In this document: in pieces, positions 63,334-64,000 of the stretch
Numbering within the stretch: position 1 is the first letter of the stretch
How the letters are laid out: every line of letters starts with the position of its first letter
Position numbers and translations under genes: made by a program
Notes under the pieces: model-generated
The model's input: only the letters and a program-made list of their open reading frames with translations
What the model was told of the DNA's origin: nothing
Databases searched by the model: none
NCBI GenBank assembly: GCA_938074565.1
Contig: CALJEQ010000006.1
Span: 310,001 to 374,000, forward strand
DNA length: 64,000 bases
Reading direction: 5' to 3'
DNA from: an uncultured Alkaliphilus sp.
Lineage (GTDB): Bacteria; Bacillota; Clostridia; Peptostreptococcales; Natronincolaceae

Positions 63334-63536
63334 TAACAATAATTAATAACAATAATTAAAAACATATAGGTTTGTATAGAAACCCAGTGGGGCAGATTTT
63401 TAAAAAAATTGCCATTACTGGGTTTAAGTTTAAATATTAGGTAAATAAATAGCAATTACATGAAGTAATTAATAAGCTTGTGTTATATTTTTATAATTTG
63501 TCAAAAAAATAAAATAAATTTTTTACAAAATAAACA
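63334..63536. other. Region after cotJC
   Basis: No gene seen. A possible terminator is formed by AACCCAGT (about 63381) and ACTGGGTT (about 63416); no T run follows the second arm. Confidence 0.45.
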
Positions 63537-63565
63537 TTGCATTCCAATTTATTCCGTAGTATAAT
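63537..63565 (+). promoter_or_regulatory. Sigma-A promoter
   Basis: TTGCAT at 63537-63542 and TATAAT at 63560-63565 are separated by 17 bp. The expected start is near 63572, upstream of the 34-residue ORF and the twin hairpins. Confidence 0.8.
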
Positions 63566-63618
63566 CTTAAGAGTAGATTAAAAAGAAGAATAATAAACTA
63601 GAAAAGGAGGTAAGATGA

Positions 63619-63723
63619 ATGAAAACTTTAGTTAGCAAAAATTTAAAACCTTTAAGTGATTTATATGTGTCTTTTTCAAAATTAAATATTTTGTCAACTA
63701 GAGAAGTAGATCATCTTTACTAA
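63619..63723 (+). CDS. 34-residue ORF, possible leader peptide
   Basis: It starts MKTLVSKNLKPLSDLY and ends LSTREVDHLY, behind AAAAGGAGG. It is the first ORF of the transcript from 63537 and is followed at once by two hairpins. The segment LNILSTREVDHL distantly recalls the SxxxD helix of Spo0E-type phosphatases, but the match is too short to trust. Either a real small protein or a leader. Confidence 0.45.
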   Translation: MKTLVSKNLKPLSDLYVSFSKLNILSTREVDHLY

Positions 63724-63750
63724 CTTAACTGATTTGTTTTGTAAATAATC

Positions 63751-63780
63751 AGCCCAGGTAAGGATATACTTATCTGGGCT
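63751..63780 (+). repeat. First hairpin of a twin-hairpin leader
   Basis: AGCCCAG plus TAAG pairs with CTTA plus CTGGGCT. No long T run follows (TTATTG). Its outer arms are the same as those of the second hairpin at 63823. Confidence 0.8.
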
Positions 63781-63822
63781 TTATTGTGCCCGTTTTCATT
63801 TTCCATATATTTACACACATTT

Positions 63823-63860
63823 AAGCCCAGAGAAGAACTTCTTAACTTGGGCTTTTTTAT
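63823..63860 (+). terminator. Second hairpin with T run
   Basis: AAGCCCA (63823-63829) pairs with TGGGCTT (63848-63854), with an inner self-complementary AGAAGAACTTCTT, followed by a run of T. It is an intrinsic terminator ahead of the last gene and may be an attenuator. Confidence 0.82.
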
Positions 63861-63896
63861 TTGTTTTTCTTTAAAATGAAAAAGGAGGAGATTATA

Positions 63897-63932
63897 TTGA
63901 ATCGCAAAAAAGGTGTTAAAAGTAAAAATTAG
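63897..63932 (+). CDS. Possible 11-residue basic ORF
   Basis: TTG-initiated MNRKKGVKSKN follows AAAGGAGGAG. It is very short and Lys-rich; it may be a leader of the gene at 63975 or a chance ORF. Confidence 0.25.
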   Translation: MNRKKGVKSKN

Positions 63933-63974
63933 AGAGAGTGTGGATATTAAATTCACCAGCAGGGAGGGTCTTAA

Positions 63975-64000
63975 ATGAAGAATATTAAATTTTTATGGAA
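63975..64000 (+). CDS. Start of a gene truncated by the window end
   Basis: ATG at 63975 follows AGGGAGGG and begins MKNIKFLW, which looks like the start of a signal peptide or membrane segment. Only eight complete codons are visible, so no function can be given. Confidence 0.4.

Overview
The window comes from an AT-rich, endospore-forming, motile Firmicute, most likely of class Clostridia. The evidence is A/T-biased codon use, strong AGGAGG ribosome sites, TTG starts, the spore-coat genes cotJA/B/C, a SpoIVCA-type serine recombinase and a methyl-accepting chemotaxis protein. An Alkaliphilus-like relative is possible, but the species cannot be read from the sequence. No rRNA, tRNA or CRISPR array was seen.

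Bases 1494-38841 form one co-directional nonribosomal peptide/polyketide cluster of about 37 kb. It opens with a four-gene cassette for a hydroxymalonyl-ACP extender unit: a 3-hydroxyacyl dehydrogenase, a free ACP, an acyl-CoA dehydrogenase and an FkbH-like glyceryl loader, with no O-methyltransferase. Next is panD, which makes beta-alanine. The assembly line follows: NRPS-A (C-A-T-C-A-T-partial C), a KS-ACP-aminotransferase-C protein with no AT of its own, a FenF-like trans-acting AT, an asparagine-synthetase-type amidotransferase, NRPS-B (A-T-degenerate E), NRPS-C (C-A-T-C-A-T-E) and NRPS-D (C-A-T-BtrH-like). Pocket residues read by eye give Thr for the second A domain of NRPS-C and Gly for NRPS-D. 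They also give two near-identical pockets without Asp235, resembling the beta-alanine code, one in NRPS-A and one in NRPS-C. Collinear reading gives beta-Ala - X - (C2 unit with alpha-OH and beta-NH2) - Y - beta-Ala - D-Thr - Gly. No thioesterase is present. The last protein instead ends in a papain-fold, BtrH-like acyltransferase domain, and a second stand-alone BtrH-like protein ends the cluster. A GNAT-pentapeptide-repeat fusion between them is a candidate self-resistance gene.

Bases 39000-58720 hold ordinary chromosomal genes: a peroxiredoxin, two acetyltransferases (one AblB), a chemotaxis receptor, a secreted GH26-like protein, a DUF2087-type regulator, a MATE exporter, a UPF0016 manganese transporter behind a yybP-ykoY riboswitch, mnmA, a membrane protein/regulator/ABC-transporter operon and a cyclophilin. 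Two short transcription units here each carry a consensus promoter, a very small ORF with a strong ribosome site and a terminator. A structured leader of unknown class precedes ablB.

Bases 58929-63333 hold the cotJ spore-coat operon. cotJC is split by a 3271-bp element bounded by an 18-bp direct repeat. The element carries an MntA/HepT pair, a large serine recombinase and a 58-residue ORF. Joining the flanks at the repeat restores a 190-residue CotJC in frame, which is the hallmark of a skin-like element excised during sporulation. The window ends in a promoter, a 34-residue ORF, two hairpins with interchangeable arms and the start of a truncated gene.
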